From NCBI GenBank assembly GCA_944385905.1, contig CALWZA010000025.1:1-64000 (forward strand): a stretch of DNA of 64,000 nt, given 5' to 3'. Below, one piece after another: positions 18,198-26,737 of the stretch. The position numbers and the translations under genes are program-made. Position 1 is the stretch's first letter; every line of letters begins with the position of its first letter. Source of the stretch: an uncultured Clostridia bacterium. Its GTDB lineage: Bacteria > Bacillota > Clostridia > Oscillospirales > Ruminococcaceae. The notes under the pieces are model-generated. The model saw only the letters and a program-made list of their open reading frames with translations. It ran no database searches and was not told the DNA's origin.

Positions 18198-19088
18198 ATG
18201 AAAAAGACTATTTTTACAGGCTCGGGAGTTGCTATCGTTACCCCCATGAACGCTGACAGCTCGGTAAATTTCGACGCTCTCGGCAAACTTATAGATTTCA
18301 ATATTGATAACGGAACCGACGCTGTTATCATATGCGGTACGACCGGCGAAGGCTCCACACTTTCAAACGAAGAACACATCGAGTGTATCAGATACGCGGT
18401 TGAAAGAACAGCGAAGAGAGTACCCGTTATTGCCGGAACAGGCTCTAACGACACTGCTTACGCCATTGAGCTTTCAAAAGAGGCTGAGTCGCTCGGCGCT
18501 GACGCTCTCTTATCCGTTACTCCTTATTACAACAAAACCTCTCAGGCAGGTCTTATCGCTCACTTTACGGCTATTGCCGACAGTGTTAATATCCCGATAA
18601 TTTTATACAATGTACCTTCAAGAACGGGAGTTAACATCGCTGTTGATACTTACAAGGCGCTTTCAAAGCATCCGAATATTGTTGCCGCAAAGGAAGCAAG
18701 CGGAAATATATCCTCTGTCGCCAAAATTATCGCTGCGTGCGGCGATGACCTTGCCGTTTACAGCGGAAATGACGATGAGATTGTTCCTATAATGTCTCTC
18801 GGAGGAAAGGGTGTCATATCTGTTTTGGCAAACTGCATGCCGAAGGAAACTCATCAGATTTGCAGCTATTGTCTTGAAGGCGATTTTAAGTCCGCGGCTA
18901 ATCTGTCTTTAAAGCTTTTGGAATTTACGAACAACCTGTTTATTGACGTAAATCCGATACCGGTTAAAGAAGCTCTTAACCTGATGGGTCTTAACGCGGG
19001 TCCCGCAAGGCTTCCGCTTGTTCCTCTTTCCGAATCAGCAAGAAATACTCTCAAAGCTTCTATGGAAAAGCTCGGACTTATAAAATAA
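18198..19088 (+). CDS. dapA: 4-hydroxy-tetrahydrodipicolinate synthase
   Basis: A 296-residue TIM-barrel aldolase condensing pyruvate with aspartate semialdehyde. The signature GTTGEGSTL is at 47-55, the Schiff-base lysine is Lys165 in AAKEASGN, the catalytic tyrosine is near 137 in ILYNVPSRTG, and TPYYNKTSQAG also fits the family. It starts 21 bases after asd with AGGAGG upstream, and the lysine riboswitch regulates it with asd and dapB. Confidence 0.97.
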   Translation: MKKTIFTGSGVAIVTPMNADSSVNFDALGKLIDFNIDNGTDAVIICGTTGEGSTLSNEEHIECIRYAVERTAKRVPVIAGTGSNDTAYAIELSKEAESLGADALLSVTPYYNKTSQAGLIAHFTAIADSVNIPIILYNVPSRTGVNIAVDTYKALSKHPNIVAAKEASGNISSVAKIIAACGDDLAVYSGNDDEIVPIMSLGGKGVISVLANCMPKETHQICSYCLEGDFKSAANLSLKLLEFTNNLFIDVNPIPVKEALNLMGLNAGPARLPLVPLSESARNTLKASMEKLGLIK

Positions 19089-19126
19089 CCGACTTTTGAA
19101 TAACCGGTTGAAAGGATGTAATTTTA

Positions 19127-19879
19127 ATGGTTGATATCGTTATTTGCGGCTGCTGCGGAAAAATGGGCAGAGTTATTTACTCGGTTATAAGCGGCAGAGA
19201 TGATTGCAGAGTAGTCGGCGGTATAGACGTCAAGTGTGAGCAATATGCGGATTTCCCTGTTGTTTCTTCGCCAAATGAGCTCACGGTTAAGCCGGATGTA
19301 ATTATTGATTTTTCTCATCCGTCCTCTCTTGACGCTCTTGTCGAATACTGCCTCTGCAATGATGTTGCAGCTGTATTCGCGACTACCGGTTACTCTGACG
19401 AGCAGCTTGAGCAAATCAAGTCCGCTTCGGAGCAGATACCTGTTTTCTTCACCTTTAACATGTCTTTGGGAGTAAACCTGCTTGTGGAACTTGCAAAAAA
19501 AGCGACTGCTGTTTTAGGCGGTCAGTTTGATATTGAAATTGTTGAAAGACATCACAATCAGAAAATTGACGCTCCGAGCGGCACTGCCATTATGCTGGCT
19601 AACGCTGTCAACGAGGAGCTCGGAAACTGCTGTCAGTATGTTTATGACAGACACTCTGTCCGCAAAAAGAGGGACAAAAATGAGATAGGTATTCATTCGG
19701 TCAGAGGCGGAACTATTGTCGGCGACCATGAGGTTATTTTCGCAGGCAGAGACGAGGTTGTCACTCTGTCTCACTCCGCATACTCAAAAGAAGTTTTCGC
19801 TGTAGGCTCGGTTAACGCTGCTGTTTTCCTTAAAGGCAAGACCGCAGGTTTATACGCTATGAAAGACCTTCTTGCTTAG
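19127..19879 (+). CDS. dapB: 4-hydroxy-tetrahydrodipicolinate reductase
   Basis: A 250-residue NAD(P)H-dependent enzyme for the second dedicated step to diaminopimelate. It has an N-terminal Rossmann motif GCCGKMG (8-14), FATTGYS near 86 and the substrate motif ERHHNQKIDAPSGTA (about 143-157) with the catalytic histidine pair and lysine. It ends the operon and is followed by a terminator. The later decarboxylase lysA lies elsewhere in the window (44.5-45.8 kb). Confidence 0.97.
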   Translation: MVDIVICGCCGKMGRVIYSVISGRDDCRVVGGIDVKCEQYADFPVVSSPNELTVKPDVIIDFSHPSSLDALVEYCLCNDVAAVFATTGYSDEQLEQIKSASEQIPVFFTFNMSLGVNLLVELAKKATAVLGGQFDIEIVERHHNQKIDAPSGTAIMLANAVNEELGNCCQYVYDRHSVRKKRDKNEIGIHSVRGGTIVGDHEVIFAGRDEVVTLSHSAYSKEVFAVGSVNAAVFLKGKTAGLYAMKDLLA

Positions 19880-19885
19880 CTTTAT

Positions 19886-19924
19886 AAAGCGCATGTCAGT
19901 TTTTCTGCCGTGCGCTTTTTTGTT
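19886..19924 (+). terminator. intrinsic terminator after dapB
   Basis: AAAGCGCA pairs with TGCGCTTT around an inner CAG/CTG stem and is followed by TTTTTTGTTT. Confidence 0.85.
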
Positions 19925-20035
19925 TATACTGTGTATGTTAGGTCAACACTTATACTGTTGTTAAAATAGCTAAAGTAAATATTAAAATATATAAAAAGAT
20001 TTACAAGAAAATTGCCGAAAGACTTGTCAATGCTC

Positions 20036-20064
20036 TTGACGTAATTTGTTTTTAGGTGTAAAAT
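20036..20064 (+). promoter_or_regulatory. promoter of the pur operon
   Basis: TTGACG (20036-20041), 17 bases, TAAAAT (20059-20064), directly before the ZTP aptamer. Confidence 0.8.
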
Positions 20065-20079
20065 AATAAGGTAATTTAA

Positions 20080-20153
20080 TGGGCTTTTTGCTACTGACGG
20101 ATAAGTGGATCACCACATGGGAACAATTAGCCTTATTGCCGACCGTCTGGGCA
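20080..20153 (+). promoter_or_regulatory. ZTP riboswitch (pfl motif)
   Basis: The two conserved halves of the pfl motif are present: CTACTGACGG...GTGGATCACCACATGGGAACA and, after a short linker, GCCGACCGTCTGGGCA. ZTP (5-amino-4-imidazolecarboxamide riboside triphosphate) signals low folate. Its aptamer commonly precedes purine and folate genes. The 3' GGGC is shared with a terminator stem, so ligand binding should permit read-through into purE. Confidence 0.92.
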
Positions 20154-20193
20154 GTCCAAGTTTCAAATGGGATTGGACTACCCTTTTTTTATC
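20149..20193 (+). terminator. ZTP-controlled terminator before purE
   Basis: GGGCAGTCCAA (20149-20159) pairs with TTGGACTACCC (20174-20184), then a run of seven to eight Ts. It overlaps the last conserved bases of the aptamer, the normal layout of a transcriptional switch. Confidence 0.9.
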
Positions 20194-20220
20194 TTATTTC
20201 TTTTGAAAGGATTTGCTCAC

Positions 20221-20715
20221 ATGAAAAAAGTTGTGGTAATTATGGGAAGCGACAGCGATCTCCCTATTGTTGAAAAAGCTATTGCTACTCTAAAGGAGTT
20301 CTCTGTTCCGACCGAAGTTCACGTTTTTTCCGCTCACAGAACCCCGGCTCAGGCAAAGGAGTTCGCTGAAAATGCCAGAAGAAACGGTTTCGGCGCTATC
20401 ATCTGCGCTGCCGGCAAGGCCGCTCATCTCGCAGGCGCTTTTGCTGCCAACACTACCCTTCCGGTCATCGGAATACCAGTTAAAAGCTCTACTCTCGACG
20501 GGCTTGACGCTCTTTTGTCAACCGTTCAAATGCCGTCGGGTATGCCTGTCGCTACCGTTGCTATTGACGGCGCTCAGAACGCGGCTCTCCTTGCGATACA
20601 AATCCTCGCAGTTGAGGACGATTCTCTCGCGGACAGGCTTGCTGAAATGAGAATCGCAAACACGGAAAAGATTCTTGAGAAAGACAAGCAGATTTGTGAA
20701 AAATTCAGCGACTGA
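20221..20715 (+). CDS. purE: N5-carboxyaminoimidazole ribonucleotide mutase
   Basis: A 164-residue class I PurE with the phosphate-binding motif [22 protein letters not shown] and the [26 protein letters not shown] block. It moves the carboxyl group of N5-CAIR to give CAIR. No purK is present in the window, so N5-CAIR formation must be encoded elsewhere. The ATG at 20221 follows GAAAGGA; the longer frame from 20167 reads through the terminator and is not used. First gene of the pur operon. Confidence 0.95.
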   Translation: MKKVVVIMGSDSDLPIVEKAIATLKEFSVPTEVHVFSAHRTPAQAKEFAENARRNGFGAIICAAGKAAHLAGAFAANTTLPVIGIPVKSSTLDGLDALLSTVQMPSGMPVATVAIDGAQNAALLAIQILAVEDDSLADRLAEMRIANTEKILEKDKQICEKFSD

Positions 20716-20747
20716 TTTTATATACAATTGATGTGGAGGTTATTAAA

Positions 20748-21461
20748 ATGGAAAATGTAACAAAAACCGAACAGCTTTATGAAGGCAAAGCCAAGAAAGT
20801 TTACGCAACTACCGACCCCGACCTTGTAATCGTTGACTATAAGGATGACGCCACCGCTTTTAACGGCGAAAAGAAAGGCACTATTGTAGGCAAAGGCGTT
20901 ATTAACAATAAAATGACCAACTATATGTTCTCTCTCCTTGAAAAAGAGGGTGTTCCGACCCATCTCGTTAAGGAGCTCAGCGACAGGGAAACCCTTGTTA
21001 AGAAAGTTGAAATCGTTCCTCTTGAGGTTATCGTAAGAAATGTCGCAGCCGGAAGCTTTTCCAAGAAGCTCGGCGTTCCTGAGGGCACTGTTTTAAAATC
21101 TCCTACTCTTGAATTCAGCTACAAGAACGACGAGCTCGGCGACCCGTTTATTAACGACTATTACGCTCTCGGTCTGGGTCTCGCGACAAAAGAAGAAATT
21201 GCCGACATAACTAAATACGCATTTATGGTCAACGATTTTATGGTTAAATTCTTTAAGAAAGTTAATGTTGACCTTATAGATTTTAAAATTGAATTCGGCA
21301 GATTTCACGGCAAAATAATTCTCGCTGATGAAATTTCTCCCGACACATGCCGCTTCTGGGACAGCACCACTCACGAAAAGCTCGACAAGGACCGCTTCCG
21401 CAGAGATATGGGCGGTGTAGAAGAGGCTTATCAGGAAATGATGAAGCGCATACTCGGATAA
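20748..21461 (+). CDS. purC: phosphoribosylaminoimidazole-succinocarboxamide synthase (SAICAR synthetase)
   Basis: A 237-residue ATP-dependent ligase joining CAIR and aspartate. Signature strings are [44 protein letters not shown] and [18 protein letters not shown] 20748 is chosen because GGAGG lies directly upstream; the GTG at 20733 overlaps that ribosome site. A terminator-like hairpin follows it inside the operon. Confidence 0.97.
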   Translation: MENVTKTEQLYEGKAKKVYATTDPDLVIVDYKDDATAFNGEKKGTIVGKGVINNKMTNYMFSLLEKEGVPTHLVKELSDRETLVKKVEIVPLEVIVRNVAAGSFSKKLGVPEGTVLKSPTLEFSYKNDELGDPFINDYYALGLGLATKEEIADITKYAFMVNDFMVKFFKKVNVDLIDFKIEFGRFHGKIILADEISPDTCRFWDSTTHEKLDKDRFRRDMGGVEEAYQEMMKRILG

Positions 21462-21529
21462 TAACCACCTCATCACAGAAATTACATTTTAAGGCTTCAA
21501 TTATAAACCGCCTTTGGAATGCAAACCTG

Positions 21530-21569
21530 TCGGGTGCGCATTGCAGCAGCTTTGCGTACCCGATTTTTA
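21530..21569 (+). terminator. intrinsic terminator between purC and purF
   Basis: TCGGGTGCGCA (21530-21540) pairs with TGCGTACCCGA (21553-21563; the central bases fit imperfectly) and is followed by TTTTTATT. It lies 32 bases before purF. It should reduce or regulate transcription into the distal pur genes. Confidence 0.75.
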
Positions 21570-21600
21570 TTAAGCTTTTAAAGCTCGAAAGGATGATTAT

Positions 21601-23037
21601 ATGAGCAATATTCATGAAGAGTGCGGCGTTTTCGGCATATTCGCAAAAGACTGCGTTAATGTCGCCGCTACCGTTTACTACGGTTTGTTCGCTCTTCAGC
21701 ACCGCGGTCAGGAAAGCTGTGGCATTGTCGTTAACGACGACGGACTTTTTAATTATTACAAAGACGTCGGTCTTGTAAACGACGTTTTCACTCCTGATGT
21801 TCTTGATTCACTCGGATTCGGAAACATGGCTATCGGTCACGTTCGCTACGGAACAACCGGCAACACCGACAGGCTCAATTCACAGCCGATTGTTGTCAAT
21901 CACATAAAAGGCCGCATGGCTCTAGCTCACAACGGCAACCTTGTAAACTCATATGAGCTTAGATCCGCTCTTGAAATGGAAGGCTCTATTTTTCATACAA
22001 CCAGCGATACCGAAGTTATTTGCTACACTATTATCAAAGAAAGAATCTCAGCGCCGTCTATCGAAGAAGCTGTAAACCGTGCCATGAACAACATTAAAGG
22101 CGCGTACTCATTGGTAATTATGTCGCCGTCAAAGCTTATCGCATGCCGTGACGAGCACGGCTTCCGCCCTCTCTGCTACGGCATCACCGAGGACGGAAGC
22201 TATGTGGTTGCTTCCGAAAGCTGCGCACTTGACGCTGTAAGCGCTAAGTTTATTCGTGATATCAAGCCGGGTGAGATAGTTATTTTTGATAAAAACGGCG
22301 TTCGCTCAATTACTGATCACTGCGGCAAAGCCGACCCTTCCCTGTGCGTTTTTGAATATATCTACTTTGCTCGCCCCGACTCTGTTATTGACGGAAGCTG
22401 TGTTCATGAAGCACGAATCCGTGCCGGAGAATACCTCGCTATGGAAAATCCGGTTGAGGCTGATGTTGTAATAGGCGTTCCGGACTCAGGCATTGACGCC
22501 GCTATCGGGTATTCACGTCAGTCGGGTATTCCCTATGCTATGGGCTATATCAAAAACAGATATATCGGCAGGACTTTTATTTCCCCGGGTCAGAAATCAA
22601 GAGAGGACAAGGTTAAAATAAAGCTTAATGTCATTGAAAGAGCGGTTAAGGGCAAAAGAGTTGTTCTTATCGACGATTCAATCGTTCGAGGCACGACAAG
22701 CGGAAGAATCGTCAAGCTTTTGAGAGACGCCGGCGCTACTGAGGTTCATATGAGAGTCTCTGCTCCGCCTTTCCTTAATCCATGCTACTACGGAACGGAT
22801 ATTGACTCGCGCGACAATCTCATAGCGTGTCATCACTCTGTCCCTGAAATCGCTAAAATTATCGGTGTTGACAGCTTGGGCTACCTAAGCGTTGAGCATG
22901 CGGCTATGCTTGCGACAGGCAAAAAAGAATGCGGCGGTTATTGCATGGCGTGCTTTAACGGAAACTATCCGACGGAAATTCCCGCTGAAACGCACAAAAA
23001 CAGATTTGAACAGAAAATCTCCGCTAACAAGGATTAA
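21601..23037 (+). CDS. purF: amidophosphoribosyltransferase
   Basis: A 478-residue enzyme starting purine synthesis from PRPP and glutamine. A short N-terminal propeptide (MSNIHEE) precedes the nucleophile cysteine (Cys8 in EECGVFGIF), as in the self-processed Bacillus-type enzyme. The Ntn glutaminase domain (8-240) contains GHVRYGTTG. The phosphoribosyltransferase domain has the PRPP loop VVLIDDSIVRGTT (about 354-366). C-terminal cysteines (KKECGGYCMACF) fit the [4Fe-4S] form. CGAAAGGATG precedes the ATG. Confidence 0.96.
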   Translation: MSNIHEECGVFGIFAKDCVNVAATVYYGLFALQHRGQESCGIVVNDDGLFNYYKDVGLVNDVFTPDVLDSLGFGNMAIGHVRYGTTGNTDRLNSQPIVVNHIKGRMALAHNGNLVNSYELRSALEMEGSIFHTTSDTEVICYTIIKERISAPSIEEAVNRAMNNIKGAYSLVIMSPSKLIACRDEHGFRPLCYGITEDGSYVVASESCALDAVSAKFIRDIKPGEIVIFDKNGVRSITDHCGKADPSLCVFEYIYFARPDSVIDGSCVHEARIRAGEYLAMENPVEADVVIGVPDSGIDAAIGYSRQSGIPYAMGYIKNRYIGRTFISPGQKSREDKVKIKLNVIERAVKGKRVVLIDDSIVRGTTSGRIVKLLRDAGATEVHMRVSAPPFLNPCYYGTDIDSRDNLIACHHSVPEIAKIIGVDSLGYLSVEHAAMLATGKKECGGYCMACFNGNYPTEIPAETHKNRFEQKISANKD

Positions 23038-23064
23038 AATATTACGCACGAAAGGACGTTAATT

Positions 23065-24102
23065 ATGAAAAGTTACAGCGAAAGCTACAAGGCCGCCGGC
23101 GTTGACATCACTGCCGGATACAAGGCAGTTGAGCTTATGAAAGCGCACATAGCGCGCACTATGACAAGCGGTTCTGCTTCGGACATAGGCGGATTCGGGG
23201 GCTTGTTTGAACTCGACCTTACAGGCATTGAAAAGCCTGTTCTCGTAAGCGGCACGGACGGAGTCGGAACAAAGCTTAAGATGGCTTTTCTTATGGACAA
23301 GCACGATACTGTCGGAATCGACTGTGTCGCCATGTGCGTAAACGACATAATCTGCTGCGGCGCAAAGCCTTTATTCTTCCTCGATTACATCGCCTGCGGA
23401 AAGAACGAGCCAGAGAAAATCGCTTCTATCGTTTCGGGAGTCGCGGAGGGATGCGTTCAGTCGGGTGCCGCTCTTATCGGAGGAGAAACCGCTGAAATGC
23501 CGGGATTCTACCCTGTCGACGAATATGACCTTGCAGGCTTTTCTGTCGGCGTTGTTGACAAAAGCAAGGTTTTAAACAACAAATCAATCAAGCCGGGCGA
23601 CATAGTTATAGCTCTGCCGTCAAGCGGAGTTCATTCAAACGGTTTTTCACTTGTAAGAAAAATTTTCGACGTTGAAAACGCTGACCTGAAATCTCCCGTT
23701 GCTGAGCTTTCAGGAAAGTCTATCGGAGAGACTCTCCTGACCCCCACAAAAATCTATGTAAAGCCTATGCTCGCTTTGTTTGACAAAATCACGGTAAAGG
23801 GAGTATCGCACATCACCGGCGGCGGATTCTACGAGAATATTCCGAGAAGTATTCCTAAGGGTCTCGGCGCAAAAATCGAAAAGAGCGCTGTAAAGGTTCT
23901 TCCTATTTTTGATTTGCTCGCGAAAACAGGAAATATTCCCGAAAGAGACATGTTCAACACTTATAACATGGGCGTAGGCATGAGCGTTGTAGTTGACAAA
24001 AACGACGCAGACACCGCGCTTTCAATACTCAGGGCAAACGGCGAAGACGCTTACATCATCGGTGAAATAGTTTCATCAGATGACGGCGTAATAATTTGTT
24101 AA
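23065..24102 (+). CDS. purM: phosphoribosylformylglycinamidine cyclo-ligase (AIR synthetase)
   Basis: A 345-residue ATP-dependent enzyme closing the imidazole ring. It shows [40 protein letters not shown] and [14 protein letters not shown], all diagnostic for PurM, and [10 protein letters not shown] near the end. It starts 27 bases after purF and ends 7 bases before purN. Confidence 0.97.
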   Translation: MKSYSESYKAAGVDITAGYKAVELMKAHIARTMTSGSASDIGGFGGLFELDLTGIEKPVLVSGTDGVGTKLKMAFLMDKHDTVGIDCVAMCVNDIICCGAKPLFFLDYIACGKNEPEKIASIVSGVAEGCVQSGAALIGGETAEMPGFYPVDEYDLAGFSVGVVDKSKVLNNKSIKPGDIVIALPSSGVHSNGFSLVRKIFDVENADLKSPVAELSGKSIGETLLTPTKIYVKPMLALFDKITVKGVSHITGGGFYENIPRSIPKGLGAKIEKSAVKVLPIFDLLAKTGNIPERDMFNTYNMGVGMSVVVDKNDADTALSILRANGEDAYIIGEIVSSDDGVIIC

Positions 24103-24109
24103 TGCGCCT

Positions 24110-24742
24110 ATGAAAAATATTGTTGTTTTAGTTTCGGGCGGCGGAACCAATCTTCAGGCTTTGATTGACGCCCAAAATTCAATCGGTCTCGGCGGCGGCA
24201 AAATCACCTGCGTTATTTCTTCAAAGCCGGACGCTTATGCTCTTACAAGAGCAGCTGAAAACGGCATTAAAACTATTGTCATAAACCGCAAGAAATACGC
24301 CGACGTTGCTCAGTACAGCAGAGCGGTGCTTGAAGCGCTTGACTCGGAGCATGCCGACCTTGTGGTATACGCAGGCTTTATGACAATTCTCGACGAGAGC
24401 GTCTGCAACGCTTACAAATACAAAATGATGAACGTTCACCCTGCTCTTATTCCGAGCTTTTGCGGAAAAGGATTTTACGGACTTCATGTTCATAAGGCGG
24501 CTCTTGCTAAAGGAGTGAAGCTGTCCGGCGCCACCGTTCATTTCGTTACTGAGGAGTGCGACGGAGGTCCGATAATCCTGCAAAAGGCTGTCGAGGTCAA
24601 GTACGGAGACACACCTGAGACTCTTCAGCGAAGAATTATGGAGCAGGCTGAGTGGAAAATACTTCCCGAAGCTGTGAGACTGTTTTGCGAAGACAGGATT
24701 TTTATTGAAGACGGAAAAGCATATATCAAGGAGGATAAATAA
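24110..24742 (+). CDS. purN: phosphoribosylglycinamide formyltransferase
   Basis: A 210-residue folate-dependent GAR transformylase. The phosphate loop VSGGGTNLQALIDA is at 8-21, the folate/catalytic region is MMNVHPALIPSFCGKGFYG with the Asn-His pair, and the catalytic aspartate lies in EECDGGPI. Slightly longer than many PurN proteins but with the normal fold motifs. It is tightly spaced: the next gene starts one base after its stop. Its need for formyl-folate fits control by ZTP. Confidence 0.95.
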   Translation: MKNIVVLVSGGGTNLQALIDAQNSIGLGGGKITCVISSKPDAYALTRAAENGIKTIVINRKKYADVAQYSRAVLEALDSEHADLVVYAGFMTILDESVCNAYKYKMMNVHPALIPSFCGKGFYGLHVHKAALAKGVKLSGATVHFVTEECDGGPIILQKAVEVKYGDTPETLQRRIMEQAEWKILPEAVRLFCEDRIFIEDGKAYIKEDK

Positions 24743-25459
24743 ATGAAAATGTTTGATATTTCAAAGCTTCTTTCCGATAACGCATATCCGGGCAGAGGTA
24801 TTATTATCGGAAAATCAAAAGACGGCAAAAACGCTGTTGCGGCTTACTTCATTATGGGCAGAAGCGTAAACAGCAGAAACCGAGTCTTCGTTGAAGACGG
24901 CGAAGGTATCCGCACTCAGGCTTTCGACTCTTCAAAGCTTACCGACCCGCATCTCATTATATATTCCCCTGTCCGTGTTCTCGGAAACAAAACTATTGTT
25001 ACAAACGGCGACCAGACTGACACCATTTATGAACTTATGGACAAGCAGCAGACCTTTGAGCAGTCTCTCCGCACAAGAGAGTTTGAAGACGACGCTCCTA
25101 ACTTTACGCCGAGAATTTCAGGAATAATCCACAGAGAAAACGGCTCGTTTAACTTTGCAATGTCTATTATTAAAAGCGCTAACGGAAATCCCGAATCATG
25201 TGAGAGACACACTTTCACCTTCAGCAATCCTTTAAGCGGTCAGGGCAGATTTATCCACACCTATATGGGCGACGGAAATCCGCTCCCAAGCTTTGAGGGC
25301 GAGCCTGAGCTTGTTGAGATGCCAGATTTGGATATTAACGCTTACACTGAGCTTTTGTGGAACAGCCTTAATAATGACAACAAAGTATCGCTGTTTGTGC
25401 GCTATATTGATATCGAGAGCGGAAAATACGAAACAAAAATTGTTAACAAGAACAAATAG
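24743..25459 (+). CDS. IMP cyclohydrolase, PurO-like
   Basis: A 238-residue protein of the PurO-like IMP cyclohydrolase family (N-terminal NAYPGRGIIIGKSKDGKNAVAAYFIMGRS, with NRVF and the TNGDQTDT string). It should close FAICAR to IMP, the last pathway step. The archaeal PurO family is unrelated to the cyclohydrolase half of bifunctional PurH. Its position directly before a PurH C-terminal homologue supports the assignment. ATG 24743 follows the purN stop directly and has AAGGAGG seven bases upstream; ATG 24749 is also possible. Confidence 0.88.
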   Translation: MKMFDISKLLSDNAYPGRGIIIGKSKDGKNAVAAYFIMGRSVNSRNRVFVEDGEGIRTQAFDSSKLTDPHLIIYSPVRVLGNKTIVTNGDQTDTIYELMDKQQTFEQSLRTREFEDDAPNFTPRISGIIHRENGSFNFAMSIIKSANGNPESCERHTFTFSNPLSGQGRFIHTYMGDGNPLPSFEGEPELVEMPDLDINAYTELLWNSLNNDNKVSLFVRYIDIESGKYETKIVNKNK

Positions 25460-25470
25460 GAGGCTTTTAT

Positions 25471-26655
25471 ATGAAAGAATTTGAACTTAAATACGGCTGC
25501 AACCCGAATCAGAAGCCTGCCAGAATTTATATGAGCAACGGTGCTGATCTCCCCATTGAGATTTTATGCGGAAGACCGGGTTACATCAACTTTCTTGACG
25601 CTTTTAACTCTTGGCAGCTTGTTAAAGAGCTTAAGGAAGCTACCGGACTTCCCTGCGCCACGTCCTTTAAGCATGTTTCACCGACCTCTGCCGCTGTCGG
25701 AACAAAACTCCCCGAAAAGCTTAAAAAGGCCTGTTTTGTTGATGATATCGAGGGTCTTGACGACTCCCCTCTCGCATGCGCATACGCAAGAGCAAGGGGT
25801 ACTGACAGAATGTCTTCATTCGGCGACTGGATTGCTTTAAGCGATGTCTGCGACGTCACTACCGCTAAGCTCATCAAAAGAGAAGTATCAGACGGAATTA
25901 TAGCTCCCGGATATGAACCTGAGGCACTTGAGATTTTGAAATCCAAGAGAAAAGGCAATTACAATATAGTCAAGATTGATCCCGACTATATTCCTGACCC
26001 GGTTGAGATTAAACAGGTTTACGGTGTAACTTTTGAGCAGGGAAGAAATAATTTTAAAATCAACGAGGAACTTCTATCAAATCTTGTTTCTGAAAACAAG
26101 AATCTGCCCGACTCTGCAAAGAGAGACCTTATAATTTCTCTAATCACACTTAAATACACTCAGTCAAACTCCGTTTGCTACGCGGTTGACGGTCAGGCTA
26201 TCGGAGTCGGCGCAGGTCAGCAGTCGAGAATCCTCTGCACGAGGCTTGCCGGAAACAAGGCTGATATCTGGCATCTGCGCCAGCACGACAAGGTTTTAAA
26301 TCTTCCTTTCCTTGATTCTCTCGGAAGACCCGACCGTGACAATGTAATTGACGTTTACATCTCCGACGATGATGAGGACGTTCTCGGCGATGACGTTTGG
26401 CAGCAGTTTTTCAAGGTTCGTCCCGAACCGCTTACAAAGGAAGAAAAGAAGGCTTATCTTTCTTCTATCAGCGGTGTCGCTCTCGGCAGCGACGCTTTCT
26501 TCCCGTTTTCAGACAACATTGAAAGAGCGAGAAGAAGCGGTGTTTCTTATGTTGCCGAGCCCGGCGGATCTATCCGTGACGAAGCTGTTATCGAATGCTG
26601 CAACAAATATAATATGACCCTTTCGTTCACTGGAATGAGACTTTTCCATCATTGA
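25471..26655 (+). CDS. stand-alone AICAR formyltransferase (PurH C-terminal type)
   Basis: A 394-residue AICAR transformylase corresponding to the C-terminal domain of PurH without the N-terminal MGS-like cyclohydrolase. The catalytic Lys-His pair lies in ATSFKHVSPTSAAVG (about residues 63-77). Other family strings are LRYGCNPNQKPA-like ELKYGCNPNQKPAR at the start, DRMSSFGDWIALSD, AVDGQAIGVGAGQQSR and SDAFFPFSDNIERA. It makes FAICAR from AICAR and 10-formyl-THF; the previous gene should complete IMP. AGGAGG precedes the ATG. Confidence 0.92.
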   Translation: MKEFELKYGCNPNQKPARIYMSNGADLPIEILCGRPGYINFLDAFNSWQLVKELKEATGLPCATSFKHVSPTSAAVGTKLPEKLKKACFVDDIEGLDDSPLACAYARARGTDRMSSFGDWIALSDVCDVTTAKLIKREVSDGIIAPGYEPEALEILKSKRKGNYNIVKIDPDYIPDPVEIKQVYGVTFEQGRNNFKINEELLSNLVSENKNLPDSAKRDLIISLITLKYTQSNSVCYAVDGQAIGVGAGQQSRILCTRLAGNKADIWHLRQHDKVLNLPFLDSLGRPDRDNVIDVYISDDDEDVLGDDVWQQFFKVRPEPLTKEEKKAYLSSISGVALGSDAFFPFSDNIERARRSGVSYVAEPGGSIRDEAVIECCNKYNMTLSFTGMRLFHH

Positions 26656-26664
26656 TATCACTTT

Positions 26665-26703
26665 TTCAAGGCGGAGCCTATTTTTTTCAGGCTCTCCTTG
26701 AAT
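26665..26703 (+). other. hairpin between the AICAR transformylase and purD
   Basis: TCAAGGCGGAGCCT and AGGCTCTCCTTGA form a strong imperfect stem with a T-rich loop in the 82-base gap. It is not followed by a T run, so it is probably not a terminator; mRNA stability or processing is possible. Confidence 0.45.
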
Positions 26704-26737
26704 TGTCGTTTAATCGAAAGTTAAGGAGCTGTTAAGT

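Noticed and set aside
26665-26703. Hairpin before purD as an intrinsic terminator
   Set aside because: The stem is good but is followed by ATTGTCGTTTAATC and not by a T run; kept only as a hairpin.
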